In this document: piece by piece, positions 45,127 through 59,000 of the stretch | Numbering within the stretch: the stretch's first letter is position 1 | How the letters are laid out: each line of letters begins with the position of its first letter | Source: Liolophura sinensis | Lineage: Eukaryota > Mollusca > Polyplacophora > Chitonida > Chitonidae | Assembly (NCBI RefSeq): GCF_032854445.1 | Contig: NC_088303.1 | Location: forward strand, 36,187,265-36,251,264 | DNA: 64,000 bases | Reading direction: 5' to 3' | Position numbers and translations under genes: made by a program | Notes under the pieces: generated by a model | The model's input: the letters and a program-made list of their open reading frames with translations, nothing else | Databases searched by the model: none | What the model was told of the DNA's origin: nothing

Positions 45127-47835
45127 GACACACGAGATGTGGGTTCAGTCCTGATCACGGACAGAGAATTGCTAGGACACGAGAGATGTGGGTTCAGTCC
45201 TGATCACGGACAGAGAATTGCTAGGACACGTGAGATGTGGGTTCAGTCCTGATCACGGACAGAGAATTGCTAGGACACGAGAGATGTGGGTTCAGTCCTG
45301 ATCACGGACAGAGAATTGCTAGGACACGTGAGATGTGGGTTCAGTCCTGATCACGGACAGAGAATTGCTAGGACACGTGAGATGTGGGTTCAGTCCTGAT
45401 CACGAACTGAGAATTGCTGGGACACATGAGATATGGGTTCAGTCCTGATCACGGACAAAGAATTGCTAGGGCACATGAGATGTGGGTTCAGTCCTGATCA
45501 CGGACAGAGAATTGCTAGGGCACATGAGATGTGGGTTCAGTCCTGATCACGGACAGAGAATTGCTAGGGCGCATGAGATGTGGGTTCAGTCCTGATCATG
45601 GACAGAGAATTGCTAGGGCACGCGAGATGTGGGTTCAGTCATGATCATGGGCAGAGAATTGCTAGGACACGAGATGTGGCTTCAGTCCTGATCACGGACA
45701 GAGAATTGCTAGGACACAAGAGATGTGGGTTGTCCTGATCACGGACAGAGAATTGCTAGGACACATGAGATGTGGGTTCAGTCCTGATCACGGACAGAGA
45801 GTTGTTAGGGCACGTGAGATGTGGGTACAGTCCTGATCACGAACAGAGAATTGCTAGGACACAAGAGATGTGGGTTGTCCTGATCACGGATTGAGAATTG
45901 CTAGGACACGAGATGTGGGTTCAGTGCTGATCATAGACTGAGAATTGCTAGCACACAAGAGATGTGGGTTCAGTCCCGATCACGGACAGAGAATTGCTAG
46001 GACACGAGAGATGTGGGTTCAGTCCCGATCACGGACAGAGAATTGCTAGGACACGAGAGATGTGGGTTCAGTTCCGATCACGGACAGAGAATTGCTAGCA
46101 CACGAGAGATGTGGGTTCAGTCCCGATCACGGACAGAGAATTGCTAGGGCACGAGAGATGTGGGTTGTCCTGATCACGGACTGAGAATTGCTAGGACACA
46201 AGAGATGTGGGTTCAGTCCCGATCACTGACAGAGAATTGCTAGGACACAAGAGATGTGGGTTCAGTCCCGATCACGGACAGAGAATTGCTAGGGCACGAG
46301 AGATGTGGGTTGTCCTGATCACGGACTGAGAATTGCTAGGACACATGAGATGTGGGTTCAGTGCTGATCACGGACAGAGAATTGCTAGGACACAAGAGAT
46401 GTGGGTTCAGTCTGGATCACGGACAGAGGATTGCTAGGACACGAGAGATGTGGGTTCAGTGCTGATCATAGACTGAGAATTGCTAGGACACAAGAGATGT
46501 GGGTTCAGTCCCGATCACGGACAGAGAATTGCTAGGACACGAGAGATGTGGGTTCAGTCCCGATTACTGACAGAGAATTGCTAGGACACAAGAGATGTGG
46601 GTTCAGTCCCGATCACGGACAGAGAATTGCTAGGACACGTGAGATGTGGGTTCAGTCCTGATCACGGACAGAGAATTGCTAGGACACATGAGATGTGGGT
46701 TCAGTCCTGATCATGGACAGAGAATTGCTAGGACTTGTGAGATGTGGCTTCAGTCCCGATCACGGACAGAGAATGTGCTAGGACACAAGAGATATGGGTT
46801 CAGTCTCGATCACGGACAGAGAATTGCTAGGACACGAGATGTGGGTTCAGTCCCGATCACTGACAGAGAATTGCTAGGACACGAGAGATGTGGGTTCAGT
46901 CCCGATCACGGACAGAGAATTGCTAGGACACGAGAGATGTAGGTTCAGTCCCGATCACGGACAGAGAATTGCTAGAACACATGAAATGTGGGTTGCCCTG
47001 ATAATGGACAGAGAATTGCTACGGCACGTGAGATGTGGGTTGTCCTGATCACGGACAGAGAATTGCCAGGGCACAAGATGTGGGTTCAGTCCTGATCATG
47101 GACAGAGAATTGCTAGGACACGAGAGATGTGGGCTGTCCTGATCACGGACAGAGAATTGCTAGGACACATGAGATGTGGGTTCAGTGCTGATCATAGACT
47201 GAGAATTGCTAGGACATGTGAGATGTGGGTTCAGTCCCGATCATGGACAGAGAATTGCTAGGACACAAGAGATGTGGGTTCAGTCCCTATCACGGACAGA
47301 GAATTGCTAGGACACGAGAGATGTGGGTTCAGTCTGGATCACGGACAGAGAATTGCTAGGACACGAGAGATGTGGGTTCAGTCCTGATCACGGACAGAGA
47401 ATTGCTAGGACACGCGAGATGTGGGTTCAGTCCTGATCACGGACAGAGAATTGCTAGGACTTGTGAGATGTGGGTTCAGTCCTGATCACGGACAGAGAAT
47501 TGCTAGGACACAAGAGATGTGGGTTCAGTCCCTATCACGGACAGAGAATTGCTAGGACACGAGAGATGTGGGTTCAGTCTGGATCACGGACAGAGAATTG
47601 CTAGGACACGAGAGATGTGGGTTCAGTCCTGATCACGGACAGAGAATTGCTAGGACACGCGAGATGTGGGTTCAGTCCTGATCATGGACAGAGAATTGCA
47701 AGAACACATGAAATGTGGGTTGCCCTGATAACGGACAGAGAATTGCTACAGCACGTGAGATGTGGGTTGTCCTGATCACGGACAGAGAATTGCCAGGGCA
47801 CAAGATGTGGGTTCAGTCCTGATCATGGACTGAGA
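45127..47835. repeat. 49-bp minisatellite, about 55 copies, intergenic
   Basis: The unit contains GAGATGTGGGTTCAG, CCTGATCACGGACAG and AGAATTGCTAGGACAC; the 49-bp step is visible at 45,141 to 45,190. A shorter variant with GGGTTGTCC lacks part of the unit. Several multi-unit blocks recur. An open frame of 98 codons at 46,646-46,942 is a by-product. Confidence 0.96.
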
Positions 47836-48147
47836 ATTCATGTGTCCTGCATGCTCTCAACAGGTGGTCAAGGACGCTTGTGTGACTGTTTTTATAGCTA
47901 TATTGTGTTCGTTGAAGACTATTTGTCTTTCACCAATATGGTGTACACATTTGTATATCAGGCTAGAACAGTTTGTGAAAAATTCTCATCTGTGTGGCCA
48001 CAAGCAGTGAGGGGATATACTCATCTGAGTAAACAAAAAAAAAAAAAACAGTTTTGGAACCTTCAGACACGCCTGTGAATAACAGACCATGTTATCAGTT
48101 TGGTGTTGATTATCAAAATACAAAGGATCAGCCTATTCTGAACTTGT

Positions 48148-48416
48148 GATTTATTTATTTATTTGATTGGTGTTTTACGCCGTGCTCGAGAATATTTCAC
48201 TTGTATGACGGCGGCCAGCATTATGGTGGGTGGAAACTGGGCAGAGCCCGGGGGAAACCCATGACCATCTGCAGGTTGCTAGCTGACCTTCCCACATACG
48301 GCCAGAGAGGAAGCCAGCATGAGCTGGACTTAAACTCACAGTGACCGCATTGGTGAGAGACTGCTGGGTCATCACTCTGCGCTAGCGTGCAAACCAACTG
48401 AGCCACGGAGGCCCCC
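48148..48416 (-). mobile_element. SINE family A, full-length copy
   Basis: On the minus strand it runs from GGGGGCCTCCGTGGCTCAGT through the complete body to CGGCGTAAAACACCAATC and (AAAT)n. It lies between the 49-bp array and the candidate end of the minus-strand gene. Confidence 0.93.
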
Positions 48417-48767
48417 CCTGAACTTGTGAAGCTGATCTTCTAATACAGTCCAGACATGAAAATCCAGTATGGATGTACACATACATCTATTTCGCAAACG
48501 TGGCATAACTACATTTTTGAGTGATCTGCTCTGGTGGTATGAAAATTTTTTTTTTTAAAATACCTGTAGTGAAGCAGTTCTGTAGATATAGTGGTAACTT
48601 CAAGAATTTATGCCACACACTATCACAACACACTCGTACGGGCTTTAAAAACATACACACAAGTCAAGTATTCTTGTGATGCCAGCATTTTATTGCACTT
48701 TTTTAATTGCTTGAGAGTTCTAGACTAGTAATGTGAAGATTCACACAGGCTTATCACATATTTCTAA

Positions 48768-49010
48768 CATAGGTCAACAATGCATGTCCACCACATAACT
48801 AGGTCAACAAAGTAGGTCACCCCTTAACTAGGTCAACAAAAGTAGGTCACCATGATATAACTGGATAAACCTGGTGTCATGTATAACTGGTAAACAATTA
48901 GATAACATGTACAAACATGTAACTATTTCAACAAAAGTAGATCACCACATACAACTAGGTCAGTAAAAAGTAGATCCCCATACATAACTAGGTTAGCAAA
49001 GAAGATCATC
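48768..49010. repeat. Degenerate tandem repeat around ACTAGGTCAACAAAAGTAGG
   Basis: AACTAGGTCAACAAA and GTAGATCACCA/GTAGGTCACC alternate at roughly 30-50-bp steps through the stretch, with substitutions. Confidence 0.65.
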
Positions 49011-50799
49011 CAAACAGCCACATGTATTTACAAAGTGTGAATCTATGTTACAGAGTTTGAAATTTGTGCAAATTTCACAAACAAGGCCATTTGCTTATGT
49101 CAGAATAAACCATTACAATGTACCAGTTTGTGTTCATCTTTGTGTTCTTGTACGCTCAGAGCAATCAAGATCTAGACAAACTGAAAAACTGAAACAATTT
49201 ATATAGATATTATAAACAGTTTACAATCATATTAGATAACTCTAAACAATTCCTAACAAGCAGAACAATGCAAGGACTGAAGACTTATCTGTAGTGCTGT
49301 GACCTACTTTCAATACATACTATACATCGTATATGATATAAATGTGCAGATGTCAGCAAAAAAAAAAAAAAAATCTTTCTTTATAATGCCATTGGTTTTA
49401 GACTATATATTTTATAATCACTCACAAAAAATGTTTTAAGACATTTATTTTATAAATACTTTTCTATGGGACAGGAGTTTGTAAATACTTTTCTAGGGGA
49501 CAAATGCAATGCAGTTGCATGGAAATACTTGTAATAACAAAACACGGCCTAGCTCCGAGACTGGTTGGCCACATCGACTGCGCTCTCCTCCGAGCTGTAC
49601 ATGACGAAAACAAGTTTCCTGTCATCTTAAGTAATTGCCTGAATTATTCAGACCTAAACGTCATTTTTAGCACAAATGTAACCAACACATCCACTTGGAC
49701 TGCAGCAGAACTTCACAAAATGCCATTTTCAGACCGCGCGACTCCGTTGTTAGGGTGGATTTGGCCTCTCTTCCCAAAATTAAGATCTGTGTTTTTCACA
49801 ACAGCTAGATTTGCTTAATAATTCCTGCTGTTCATTGTTAGAGCAAAAATTAAAGACCTACACAAGTTGTCATTCGCAGAGTACATTACATTTGTGTAAT
49901 TTTTGATGTTATTGTCAGTACTTGTTGGTCTTTATTGTTCCCCAATACATATTTAAAAGTCAGAATTACTGTTGAATTATAGAAAACATTTTTTTTTTGT
50001 GTATAGCTTTGACGTGTTGAACAGAGCTCACTTGAAAAGACCGACTTTCAGGTTAGTGACCAGATAAGTACTGATTTATATTTTTGAAAGCAAGCTGGGA
50101 AGAAAGAAACAGATCTCAGAAATACATACATCTATGCAGAAACAACTTCAATATGTAAAAGGTTACATTTTTTAAAAACATGATCATGGCTAATTTTTAC
50201 ACCAATCAGGTTTCACTTCTATTGCAGCAAGATCCAATGAAAACCAGGGACTCTTTCATCCAATCACAGCTAGTTTTCAATAGTATATGAATTTACAAAT
50301 TACTGAAATTTACATGTAATATTTCAATGAATGATGAGTGAGCTCTGTACAAATACTACAATTATCACATATTGCTAAACAACGTTTTAAGTCAACAACT
50401 CTTACACTTAACAACTAACACATGACATGCTGCAATCCGATCTATTACACGAGTTGTTACAGCTGTTCTTACAGCTTACACGTACGTGTACCTTCATGTA
50501 ATCATGCACGTCAATCAATAACCTTAACATGTGGCCAATAATAAGGGCATTCTTTGTATCGTACCGCGTAGGCCTACACACGGTACATGGTATATGTATA
50601 CCTGGCTTTTCTACTATATTTCACAGATAAATACACCTTCATATCTGTATCAATCTGTTCTAAAATTCTTTAAAATTGTCAAACGTCTGCTAAAATGAAT
50701 ATGCCCTTATATGTTAGCTACAACTTTTTAGCTGCTACAAGCATCTCTCCATAAGTCACTTTGTCAGTCAGTCTCTCTGATATCCTGTATCATTATATG

Positions 50800-50862
50800 T
50801 AACAAGAGCCACACATATGTGTAACAAGAGCCACACATATATGTAACAAGAGCCACCCATTT
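50800..50862. repeat. Three copies of a 22-bp repeat
   Basis: TAACAAGAGCCACACATATG appears three times in tandem, the last copy with CACCCAT. Confidence 0.85.
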
Positions 50863-51485
50863 AATGTATAGCCTTAAGAAGTGCTAGATGACGAATTTTT
50901 GGACATCACGGCTACATGAGCTACTCCAGTCTAGAGTCAAATTAGACTTAATTTTCACATGACATGAAGAACAGAAGTGACAGCATTCTTTATAAAACAT
51001 TTACAATGTACACCACTATTTGGTGTTACAGGTATACTACAGGTATAACTGACAAACCGTTCCCATGTAATCTGCCGGATTAGACACAACATATTCGTGA
51101 GGACGTGTAAGGGTTTTGCTAGAATCACGTCAAAGCAATGGTAGCTATTCTTATACGACATAAAATCACGCAAAAATGTAAACAGTAAAAAATTTCGTTT
51201 CTGTAGGATCGTCCAACTTGCTGGTGTTCACTCTATTGAAACTGGTTTATACATGTACATGTAATTTATAAATACAAACCAGCTAGTTTTAATCTGTATC
51301 ATTTAACCCTGAAGTTTTAAAACGGAAAGGCTTTGTAATTAGTGAATGTCTTTCAAGCAAGGTTCCACACTAAGATAAAATTGTACACAAATTTTTTTTT
51401 TTTGACCACGGTCAAAAACTTAAATCTTTCTGGAAGGCACCACACATGCAGGTATACATGTATGAGGAATATGTAAATACAGACC

Positions 51486-51680
51486 CTCGCTATAGTGGAA
51501 TATGTGCACTCCAGCTATAGTGGAATATGTGCACTCCAGCTATAGTGGAATATGTGCACTCCAGCTATAGTGGAATATGTGTACTTCAGATATTGTGGAA
51601 TATGTGCACTCCAGCTATAGTGGAATGTGTGCACTTCAGATGTTGTGGAATATGTACAATCCACCTGTGGAATATATATA
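51486..51680. repeat. 25-bp tandem repeat, about seven copies
   Basis: GTGGAATATGTGCACTCCAG plus CTATA repeats at 25-bp steps. Later copies diverge (CTTCAGATATT, CTTCAGATGTT). Confidence 0.92.
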
Positions 51681-54002
51681 AAGACATCCAAGCTATGGAG
51701 TGTGGAATAGCAACTCCAGATAATTTCTGTTGGAACATTATATTAACTTCAGTAACCCACTAATACTTTGAACGTTAGGAGAGAACTTCGTATTTCGAAG
51801 ATCTAAATTCTCAAGAAACACTTCCTCACAGGAAGATCCCTGGCTGACCACATTCGTAACTCAAGAGCTTGCACTGCATGTAAAGTGATCAAATGGTCGG
51901 CAGTATTCAAGTGCTGTGTTACTTATTTGGATGCACACTACACCTGTATATCACAGGACCAGCTGACATTAGACTAATGTCAATGGATATATATATATTT
52001 GGGTATTTATGGCTCCAAAAGTCAGGGACAAATTACAGAAACATCATTAGATTTCAATCCTAACCATTATCACCATAAGAAAATGGCCTAATTAAAGCAG
52101 AAAATTTGAGCTGATGGTAATAAAAAAAATATTCCAAGAAAAAAAAAAAATAAACTAAACTAAATACTGTTATTCAAACAAAAAAAAAAGTATTCCCAGC
52201 AAAAAATACAAAATCCATAATAAAAATGATGAGAGAAATAAACATGGGATGGATTAATACAAAGTACAGTGTATAGTCGAACTGTAACAGAGAAACAAAA
52301 TGTTTTGAACCACTTGGGTTACAGCAAAGGATTTGGCAAAGAAAAACTATCACTGGGAACAAACAACACTGTTGTGTGTCATGGCACTTAACACTTTACT
52401 GCAATAGTTATTCCAGTAGAGCATAAACATGCACAGCGTATTCTGTATCTGTCAATGCCCAGTGTTTCTCCCCACAAAAATGACAATAAAATTTGTACTG
52501 CACTTACGTCAACAAAAACATCACACCTGTATCTTTCTAAACACAGGAAAATGAAATCTGGCTCTCTCAATGGCTGTTTTATCTTAATTATGAGAAAGTT
52601 TGAAAAACTAACAATCAGATAGTTATTCAATCAATAAATGATAATTGTGTTGTAATTAATAAAGAAATGACCTGCTCTTCTATTCTCATTATTGCACATT
52701 CACACCCACACCTATGCAAAAGCATGATATATAAACATGAAGGGGAGCAGCATAAGTGAATAACATTCAATTACATGAATAAGGACTCGTTTCTGCTGTC
52801 ACATGTATCTTGTGAAGAGCTGACTGATCCCCTGACTGACTGACTGCTATAATCTATGTAAACGCACCATGTACAACTACATGTTTCATTCCCTATAAAC
52901 ACTGCACTACTTCACTAATGAACAGCCTCCTTGTGAACGTTGAGATAGTTAGGATCACATCACTGTATATGATTGTATACATTTCTATGTGTAATAATAT
53001 GGAGGGGATTTCATATCTGAGTTATGGTAAAGACAATCTTTAAATATAAATCTCCCTGATATATCTAATAACCTTGTCTATAACAATCAACACAAAACAT
53101 GGGACATTTCAACAGGAAAGTGATCAAATAAATAGCGTAAATTAGATTATGGCTATAATTGCCAATTAATGAAGGCATGGCACATGAAATCATATTCCAA
53201 TAGTCTCAGACGTACTTGGTTGTCTCCCCTTGGAGGAGATTTTATCTCCTGTACAAAGAAATAAAACATGTAGACAGCACAAATACAAAAAGTCTGCCAG
53301 GAATGTATAACTTGTATAAGCAAAAAAGAGACTGAGACATTTTGTTTTTAACAAAAGCAATAATATTCATGAGATATGGCCATGATTTTCTAGCAAGATG
53401 AATGTAACAAACATGTCTATAACACACTAAATCAGAAAACATTAGGCGTCTCTGTATACAACGGTTACCCTCTTAGAAAATCACAGTGTCCTAGCAACTA
53501 ACAAATGTGTAAAATCTGACCTTTCCTAACTGCACATTTTCAGTGTTTGCCCTCTTTTTTTCTGGACAAATGCTAGAACATTTTCCTTAAAAAAAAATAC
53601 TCAGGGATGTGAATTGTTAAGTCAGCTTACAGTCAATAATTTTGACGGGGTTGGATAGTAACTCAAATGAATTTACTTATTTATTGTATACTTTGATCAT
53701 TTTTGGTTGATCATTAAAGTCATACTCAACAAGTTTTCACTTATATGTATGACTAACTGTCAGGGTTATGGATGGAGGAAACCAGAGTACCCAGATGGAA
53801 AAAACAGCCCTTTGCTTTAAAATATTAGAGAAACTTCCTGACTTAAGGCTGCAACAGATCTAACAAGGGCAGAACATGACCTGCTATAGTATAAATGTAC
53901 TCACAGTTCAAAAGCCAATCAGTTAGAATGAGAACTTAAATTTAGCCAAACGATCGTGTATACACATTAACAAAGAGCTGAAACTTCAACTCTCATAGGA
54001 AA

Positions 54003-54125
54003 AGCATAGTGTTAGTCATAGTTAAACATCAACAACATAGCAAAGCGTAGTGTTAGTCATAGCTAAACATCAACAACGTAGCAAAGCGTTGTGTTAGTCA
54101 TAGTTAAACATCAACAACGCAGCAT
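54003..54125. repeat. 41-bp tandem repeat, three copies
   Basis: TGTTAGTCATAGTTAAACAT recurs at 54,010, 54,051 and 54,092, followed by CAACAACGTAGCAAAGCG-like sequence. Confidence 0.92.
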
Positions 54126-54884
54126 CCTTATCATTCATAAATGTTCTCAAACATTGAGACCAATTCCTTCATGGCTTACTAAATTGCTGATTTATCGTTG
54201 ATACATGTCTGTATAATGATGGTTGGCACTGGCATACAAGGTACAAGTATGTCTACTGTGGTAACACCTGGCACTGCCCAGTAACCTGTATATGTACATA
54301 CATACGGCTACAACTGGCCCCAGGACTCACTGTCACTGGCATCAGTCCTGAGCAGTCTGAACCTTAGTCACACACCCAGTGAGCATAATATATCAGATAC
54401 TGGTTAAATAGTTAGACAATAGCATACCTTATGCCCCTTAAATTTGACATCACAGCAATAAAAAGACCCTGGATACATCTTAGATGTACACACCTACTAG
54501 ATCAGTCATTGAGAAATACACGAAAAAAAAAGAAAAAAAAAAAAGAAAAAGGCATAACGAGTACTCATAGTCATACATATGTTCAATGATAATAGTTAAG
54601 TAAAGGCATTCCCACATAAATTTTCCATTTTAATGGCAATTATGTGGTAATGTCATAACTGAGCTTTGGGAAAACATCAAAACTGACTAGCTGCTACTAT
54701 TTACACATTCCATACTGTACTATTTATTAAGAAAGTATTAAAGGTTGAACTTCACTTGATAAAGATCCCTCCCTTGGATCAAAATTAGTACAAACAGTTA
54801 AAATTTAAGTGCAGATACCTTTAGTCTTCACTATTACTCTTGAAATGGCTGTTGAATTATGGGATAAATACATCTAATCCACAT

Positions 54885-55130
54885 TAATTAAACCTTCATG
54901 GCAAACCACATGAAAATTTATACAACTTCAGTGATAAAGCTTGTGTAAATTAAAAACCTCCATGACGAATCTCATGTAACTTAAACCTTCATGATGGCAA
55001 ACCACATGGAAATTAAAGCTTCAATGATAAAGCCTGGGTAAATTAAAAACCTCCATGACGAATCTCATGTAACTTAACCCTTCATCATGGAACAAGTGCA
55101 AATATCACATAAACTATAAACCCTTCATGA
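54885..55130. repeat. About 106-bp tandem duplication, two copies plus partial
   Basis: AACCTCCATGACGAATCTCA, GGCAAACCACATGRAAATT-type sequence and CTTCARTGATAAAGC-type sequence occur twice in the same order. A weaker third piece follows at 55,100-55,140. Confidence 0.8.
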
Positions 55131-56013
55131 CAAAGCTCATTTTCATAAATCTTCATTGCCAGCCAAGTATAAATAAATGACGACAAAGTGATGTCTTCTA
55201 GTTTTGGTCTCCTTGTGTCATCATCAGTAATCTGTAATAATCAGGGGTCACTTCCACCAATCTTTTTTTTCTGTAAATCACTGCAGAAAACAACTTTGTG
55301 CACAAAGACTTTTCAGAATTTGTCAACAATATTTTCTAAACCCAGAATTATCCACAGACCTGATCATATTCATGTGGGTATTGACAGATTCCACCACCAG
55401 GTGGCGCTATTTCCAAGATAGAAAACAGTGAAAATGTTATGAAGCTGGCCTACTGGATTTGTAACATATTTCTGCTGAATTGAGACTTTTCCTGTCAATG
55501 AATCCTTCTACAAGATAACTCTGAAGAACATACTGTGAAGATACAGAAACCATGGTAACAGTCTACACAGTCTAACACTGTAATCCACAGCAGCAATTTG
55601 TATCAGAACTCACACACGTTATACTAATGTCAATTTCATAGTCCTCTAATAACTCTGTGAGCTTTTAATCCAATTTATGTACGCGGTAGAGAGCACTGTT
55701 CAGTTTCTCACTGTCCAGCAGCCCACCCAACAACGATGAGCCGGGAACAGTATTTCCCAAATCACTAACAATCCTCGGAATTGACAGCGCAGAGACATAT
55801 ATTGTAAGCAATCATCTTTCCTCTCAATTTTCATTGCTGATGTTCTGTATTAGAAGCCTTCCCTGTTCATCCACCATTCACAAGATTGTATTGATCCGCT
55901 TCCATTTGATTAAATCATGAAAAAGTCTACTTATATTTGTTAACATGCATGAACATCCATGATAAGCCCAGATCCTTTGCCACATTACTGGACGTCTTTT
56001 CATTGCCCCACCA

Positions 56014-59000
56014 TTAATGAGCGTCCTTCCATTTCTCCACGTTGTCTTTCAACATCTGAACTTGTTCTGCAAAATAAACAAAAAATGAAAACACATGTAC
56101 ATGTAATTACTCAATATTTTAACAGCAATAAGACATTGATAAAAATTGATGGTAATAGCCTGGTTAGGAAACAAAACAATGAGACAGACAGGCAGACTAA
56201 GAGACCACACACCATAAAATATCCCTTTTCGCCAATTTTGCCATTGAGTTCCCTGTCCAAGACCAGGTTTGAACCTGCACCCTATGAGTCATAGTAGCGG
56301 CTGAGAGACAAGCACCTATAACCTCTAGACCACGGTGTATTAAATATAATACAGACAACAAGGAACTCCAAGAAGAAATCAGTGGTATCAAAAACCTAAG
56401 GGAATCAGATACATGGCTCACACTGGCTTTTTACATGGAGCTTTTTCAGCCTGTATTAATTATTTGATGTTCCTGTTTGTTTTTTAACAAAATGGTCAAG
56501 TCAATCATGTCACCGACATGCCTATTACTACTTCCAATGGGTGATGGTTGCATCTCTTTTGTTAAAAAGTTGCCAAAAGTCTTTGATGAAACAGCAGTGT
56601 CCCCATATACAACACCAAGGTAAATGTTTAACTATGGTCAATCGGGCAGTACAACACAACATGTCAAACTCACCTTCTCGGAGGTTGGCTATTGTACACT
56701 GCTTCCTCAGAAATTCCAAACATAACTCTCGGCTCAGTCCAAATGCTCGCATATTGCATGTGAAGGTCCTAGTGAAACAAACATAGCCAAACGTCTAATG
56801 TTTCTCAGGCATGTACATGGACATGTATCATCATATGATCAATTCTTTACATTTAGTGTTTTTTGTGCATAAATGTACATGCATGTTATATACAACCCTT
56901 ACCTTCATAAGGTGTACTGGAGGCACACTTGAAGTACATCTAAGGTCTAAGGTATACTTGAGGTGTATTGAAGGTGTATCTGAGGTTCTGCCAAATATGC
57001 AAATTAGTACCTCAAGGACACCTATAGTACACCTCTGTGGAGAGTGTAACGTGTGAATATTAGGTAAAAAGTATAACGCCTGAGATGTATCTGAGGTACA
57101 AATGAGGTATAGCTGAGGTACAGTGTTTTCACTTTTATTGTGATGGAAAACAAGCTCAAAACACTTAAGTATTGTCTGTATAAAACATTGATAAATTTAA
57201 GTAAGTTTGTAAGTGCATGCTGTTCTTTGTTTACAGTATCTGTAAATCTCAGTTGACTTACAACAACAACATTTACATGATGCTTTCTAGCTGCTTGATC
57301 AAATTTAGTGCTACTCCTTTTCTAAGCCTTTTAGAACGGTTCATGTGTCCAAGCATTTACAAATTCTGTCTCTGGAAGCATCAATCAGTCCATAATTGGG
57401 TTGTTTTCCCACAGCCTTGTTTTGGGCAGCCATCTTGGAATAATCAAATATATCTGTGCTCTGTGATTGGTCAATATTTGCACATTGGATGGCAGTCATT
57501 ATAGGGTGAGACAAACGCTTATATTTATATGGCAAACATTTTTCTTTTGCACAGAAATATTTGTAATTTTGTACCTGCAATATTGCCTGGAGTAAAATGC
57601 AAATCTGATCTCTTGTTTCAAAACTTTAAAAAAGTGGCTGAGGTGTACCTGAGGTACATAGCCACTAAATTATAATAAAAAAAACTCTCCAAGTTTCTAA
57701 GGTGTCCCAGTAATACATCTTAAGTGTTGATTTTTTTCTCAAATTCCTGAGGTACATTATCTCATTTTAAAAAAAAAATTAAAGTTTCTGGGGTGTAACT
57801 GAGATACATCATTAAGTACTTTCAAAGTTTCACGTGTACCTGAGATATGTCATCTTATAAGTGTTGATTTTTTTCTCAAAGTTCCTGAGGTACATCTGAG
57901 GTATAGACATACTTGAGGTACAATACACCTCAGATTATATAGATGGGGTGTACACCTCATCTATACCTCCCACTAAGGTGTACATGAGGCATACACCCCA
58001 TACACACCTCATCTACACCTCACACTGAGGTGTACACCTCATGCCTATAAGCGTAATTTACATGCTTGAGGGCATTCCTATTATTTCATTTTGGGCTACC
58101 TACAATGTCGGCGAAGTTGCTCAGTGGCCAGGGACATTGGTACCCCTCCAAGTTCTAATGCAACAAGAGCTTGTCAATCAGCAGGTCAACATCAGTGCAT
58201 TAACTTCACAGGCTTGTGGGGACATAACCCTGTTACTGATGTAGAGCAATGGACCAGTAGGGTTGGCCAAGTACATGTCCACAGTTGTTTACATGGCCGG
58301 AGGAACTGTTTTACTCCCACGCACAAAAGCAACATGTCAATGCATCTACCAGAAGTAAGCACATTTAGTGGGTACCTTGTTACCTATACACAGCAACGGT
58401 ACATGTTGGGTACTGGTTGTCCACAAAATGTCAAATGTAGATAACACAAATTTGTTTGACGAAGTTTTATGATGTTAACAAATGATGTAGTTAACGAAGC
58501 TTGAAAGTTTTGTCAATTTGTAAACTTACTTTAAAAAGAAGGATGCTAAACAAGACACAAGGCATTAAAAAGCAATCATGAATGATAATGAAGTGAACAA
58601 AATATGACAATGATACTGACAACAATAATTTTCTTGACCCACAATGTGAAAACATTTGCTACACCCATCTAGATACTCTTTTTCCCATAATCAAATTAAA
58701 ACTGCTTAAGAACACCCTGAAATAAATATATTTCAACAGTGCCTTTATTTCATTCATTTATTTGATTGCTGTTATAAAAGGCCATTTATAATTTTTGTCC
58801 TTAGCTTTCTTGAAGGCTGTTAGGTTTCTGGTTGGAGAAAGATAATCAGAGTGGCCTTGATATCCCAACCCACTTGTACATAACAAACCTCCTGAGTTAT
58901 ACAGCCACACCTAAAATAGGAGGAGCTTAATTTAAGCCACTGAGCTCACTGACCAATGATTTCAGGGCAATTTTTCAAGGTAATAAAGGCTTTACTCCCA

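Larger units (their letters stand above)
48680..56013 (-). other. Possible 7.3-kb 3' UTR of the unrecognised minus-strand gene
   Basis: After the stop at 56,014 there is a long AT-rich stretch with no recognisable SINE of family A, B or C and no credible exon on either strand. It ends near a minus-strand AATAAA at 48,689-48,694. Nearer signals also exist, so the extent is a guess. Small tandem repeats inside it are listed separately. A stretch near 53,690-53,800 (GATGGAGGAAACCAGAGTAC) may be an old unclassified repeat. Confidence 0.35.

Noticed and set aside
45127..47835. Regularly spaced direct repeats that could suggest a CRISPR array
   Set aside because: The whole 49-bp unit is repeated with no unique spacers, no cas genes, and the context is a eukaryotic genome. 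It is a minisatellite.
58041..58444. Two overlapping + frames (67 and 117 codons)
   Set aside because: No family features, no splice signals or poly(A) context, and they lie in the intron of the minus-strand gene.
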